From NCBI GenBank assembly GCA_023433925.1, contig JAEYTO010000048.1, positions 1 to 16,213 on the forward strand: a stretch of 16,213 bases of DNA. Direction: 5' to 3'. Positions 14,918 to 16,213 of the stretch are shown piece after piece. Position 1 is the stretch's first letter; each line of letters starts with the position of its first letter. The notes under the pieces are model-generated. The model worked only from the letters and a program-made list of their open reading frames with translations. It did not search any database and was not told where the DNA came from. The DNA comes from Pseudomonadota bacterium (GTDB lineage: Bacteria > Desulfobacterota > Desulfovibrionia > Desulfovibrionales > Desulfovibrionaceae). The translations under genes were made by a program, and so were the position numbers.

Positions 14918-16156
14918 ATGCTGGATGGAGCCGCTGATCTGCTGCTGGAGCGGCAGGAAGAACGCCGACACGACACAGGCCTGCCGGAGCCCCGGATACG
15001 GGTGCAGTGCGCAAGCAGGCTCGCCGAGCTCGACGCGCACGCCGAGGCCTGGGACAGACTGGCCTATTTCGCTCCGCAGCGGGCGCCGATGCTCTCGCAC
15101 GCCTGGGTCAGCTCCTACCTGGAGCATCTGCTCAAGCCCGGCGAGAGCTGGTTCTGCCTGCTGGCCTACGCCGGCCCGGATCTGCTCGGCGTGCTGCCGG
15201 TGGTGAGCTCTTCTGGGCGGTCCGTCCTCGCAAGGGGCAAGCTGTGTCACGCCCCGGACGACCTGGATGTCTGGACCGGGGACATGCTCGCCGCCAAGGG
15301 CCGGGGGCGGGAGGTCGCCGCGGCTCTGCTGGACGAGTTCACGCGCCTGAGGCCGGACTATGCGGCCCTCAAGCTCAACAAGCTGCCTCCTGGCTCTCAG
15401 TCCCCGCACATCATCGAGGACGGCTTCGGCGGGCGCCGGGTCCTCGGGGAGCCGGCCGGTCAGGGGGCGTTCCTGCGCATCGGTGGGAGCCACAAAGACT
15501 ACATCAAGTCCTTGTCCGCGAATTTCAAGAGCAACCTGAAACGGGCCAACAAACGGCTAGCCGGCCTTGGCGGGGTCGAAACCCACTTCCTGACGGGCGA
15601 GGCCCCGAGCGGGGAGCACATGCGCCTGTTCTTCGATCTGGAGGCCTCGGGCTGGAAGGGGCGGGCCGGGAGCGCCATACTGTCCTGCGAGCGCCACACG
15701 GCCTTCTTCAGCACCCTGGTCCGTCGGCTGCGCGCACGCGGCATGCTCGAATGGCACCTGCTCCAGGCCGGGGGAAAGCTCATCGCCGGGCACCTCGCCG
15801 TACGGACCCACAACAAACTGACGATCTGGAAGCTGGCCTACGACGAGGAGCTGTCCCAGTGCGCGCCGGGAAACATGCTCTTCGAGCGGCTCGTGCACAG
15901 GTCGTATGCCGAGGGCGGGGTGGACGAGATCGACCTGGTCAGCGATTTCGCCTGGTACTCCAAGTGGCGCATGGAGAGGAGGCCTTACCGCAACCTGATC
16001 ATCAGCCCTCCCGAGTTGACGCCCTACCTCGGCAACCTGGCCGCGCTCAAGGCCAGGGCAGGGCTCAGGCGGCTGAAGGAGGAGGTCAAGAAGTCGCCCG
16101 CGCTCAGCGCGGCGGCCTACCGGGTCCGCGACCTGGCCAGGCGGATCGGGCGCTGA
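14918..16156 (+). CDS. CelD/BcsL-like GNAT acetyltransferase (Acetyltransf_6)
   Basis: A 412-residue protein of the family often annotated as cellulose biosynthesis protein CelD or BioF2-like acetyltransferase (FemAB-like GNAT fold). The N-terminal ~190 residues show the family layout: WDRLA...PMLSHAWVSSYLEHL, then FCLLAYAG..LLGVLPVV. The catalytic domain (~193-350) has DYIKSLSANFKSNLKRANKRL, EASGWKGRAGSAI, KLIAGHLAV and KLAYDEELSQCAPGNMLFE, then DLVSDFAWYSKWRM. All are typical of the family. The ATG at 14918 has GGAGGGG 7 nt upstream; an overlapping ATG 4 nt earlier opens only 7 codons in another frame. Such proteins usually sit in polysaccharide loci; the acyl substrate here is unknown. The CsgD-like neighbour supports a surface-polymer role by inference. 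Confidence 0.88.
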   Translation: MLDGAADLLLERQEERRHDTGLPEPRIRVQCASRLAELDAHAEAWDRLAYFAPQRAPMLSHAWVSSYLEHLLKPGESWFCLLAYAGPDLLGVLPVVSSSGRSVLARGKLCHAPDDLDVWTGDMLAAKGRGREVAAALLDEFTRLRPDYAALKLNKLPPGSQSPHIIEDGFGGRRVLGEPAGQGAFLRIGGSHKDYIKSLSANFKSNLKRANKRLAGLGGVETHFLTGEAPSGEHMRLFFDLEASGWKGRAGSAILSCERHTAFFSTLVRRLRARGMLEWHLLQAGGKLIAGHLAVRTHNKLTIWKLAYDEELSQCAPGNMLFERLVHRSYAEGGVDEIDLVSDFAWYSKWRMERRPYRNLIISPPELTPYLGNLAALKARAGLRRLKEEVKKSPALSAAAYRVRDLARRIGR

Positions 16157-16213
16157 CCATTCCGCAGCGATTCGCGACTTGCGCCACTCTCCAATGAATG
16201 CGGGGTCCAGGGG
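16157..16213. other. Right-edge sequence after the acetyltransferase gene
   Basis: The last 57 bases hold no gene start, hairpin with T-tract, or repeat that I can see. Confidence 0.4.

Noticed and set aside
14914..14937. ATG 4 nt before the acetyltransferase start
   Set aside because: It opens only seven codons in a different frame before a stop; no sign of a functional leader peptide.

Overview
This is high-G+C bacterial DNA. It carries a long minus-strand housekeeping operon (about 12.9 kb down to the left edge) and a short plus-strand segment on the right. The order yceD-rpmF-plsX-fabH-fabG-acpP-fabF-glyA-dCMP deaminase-ribD-ribE-ribBA-ribH-nusB-leuS, with rpmB divergent from yceD, is the arrangement I remember from Desulfovibrio and relatives. 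A Desulfovibrionales (Desulfobacterota) host is therefore the best guess. That rests on gene order and protein character, not on a database search.

Right to left on the minus strand: a TTGACA promoter at about 12.9 kb drives yceD (DUF177, ribosome-linked), rpmF (L32), plsX and fabH. A 128-bp repeat then separates fabH from fabG. A candidate internal promoter follows, then fabG, acpP, a hairpin, and fabF. Together these genes feed phospholipid precursor and fatty-acid elongation chemistry. Next come glyA and a strong hairpin/U-tract terminator placed directly in front of the next gene. Beyond it is a tightly packed set: dCMP deaminase, ribD, ribE, ribBA, ribH, nusB and leuS. It holds the riboflavin enzymes from GTP and ribulose-5-phosphate to riboflavin. 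GlyA and dCMP deaminase together supply methylene-tetrahydrofolate and dUMP, the two substrates of dTMP synthesis. NusB carries an unusual ~140-residue C-terminal extension. LeuS, cut by the window edge, has alphaproteobacterial-looking signatures.

On the plus strand, rpmB (L28) ends in a clear terminator. About 460 bp with no convincing gene follow. Then comes a CsgD-like LuxR-family regulator with a recognisable promoter and a structured leader, a second copy of the repeat, and a CelD/BcsL-like (Acetyltransf_6) acetyltransferase. This pair hints at exopolysaccharide or biofilm control.

The least explained element is the ~126-128-bp repeat (9891-10018 and 14564-14689). Both copies start and end in CTAG, have inverted termini that change together, and contain a long hairpin whose loop is inverted between copies. 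Both lie exactly on a TAG stop codon of a neighbouring gene.
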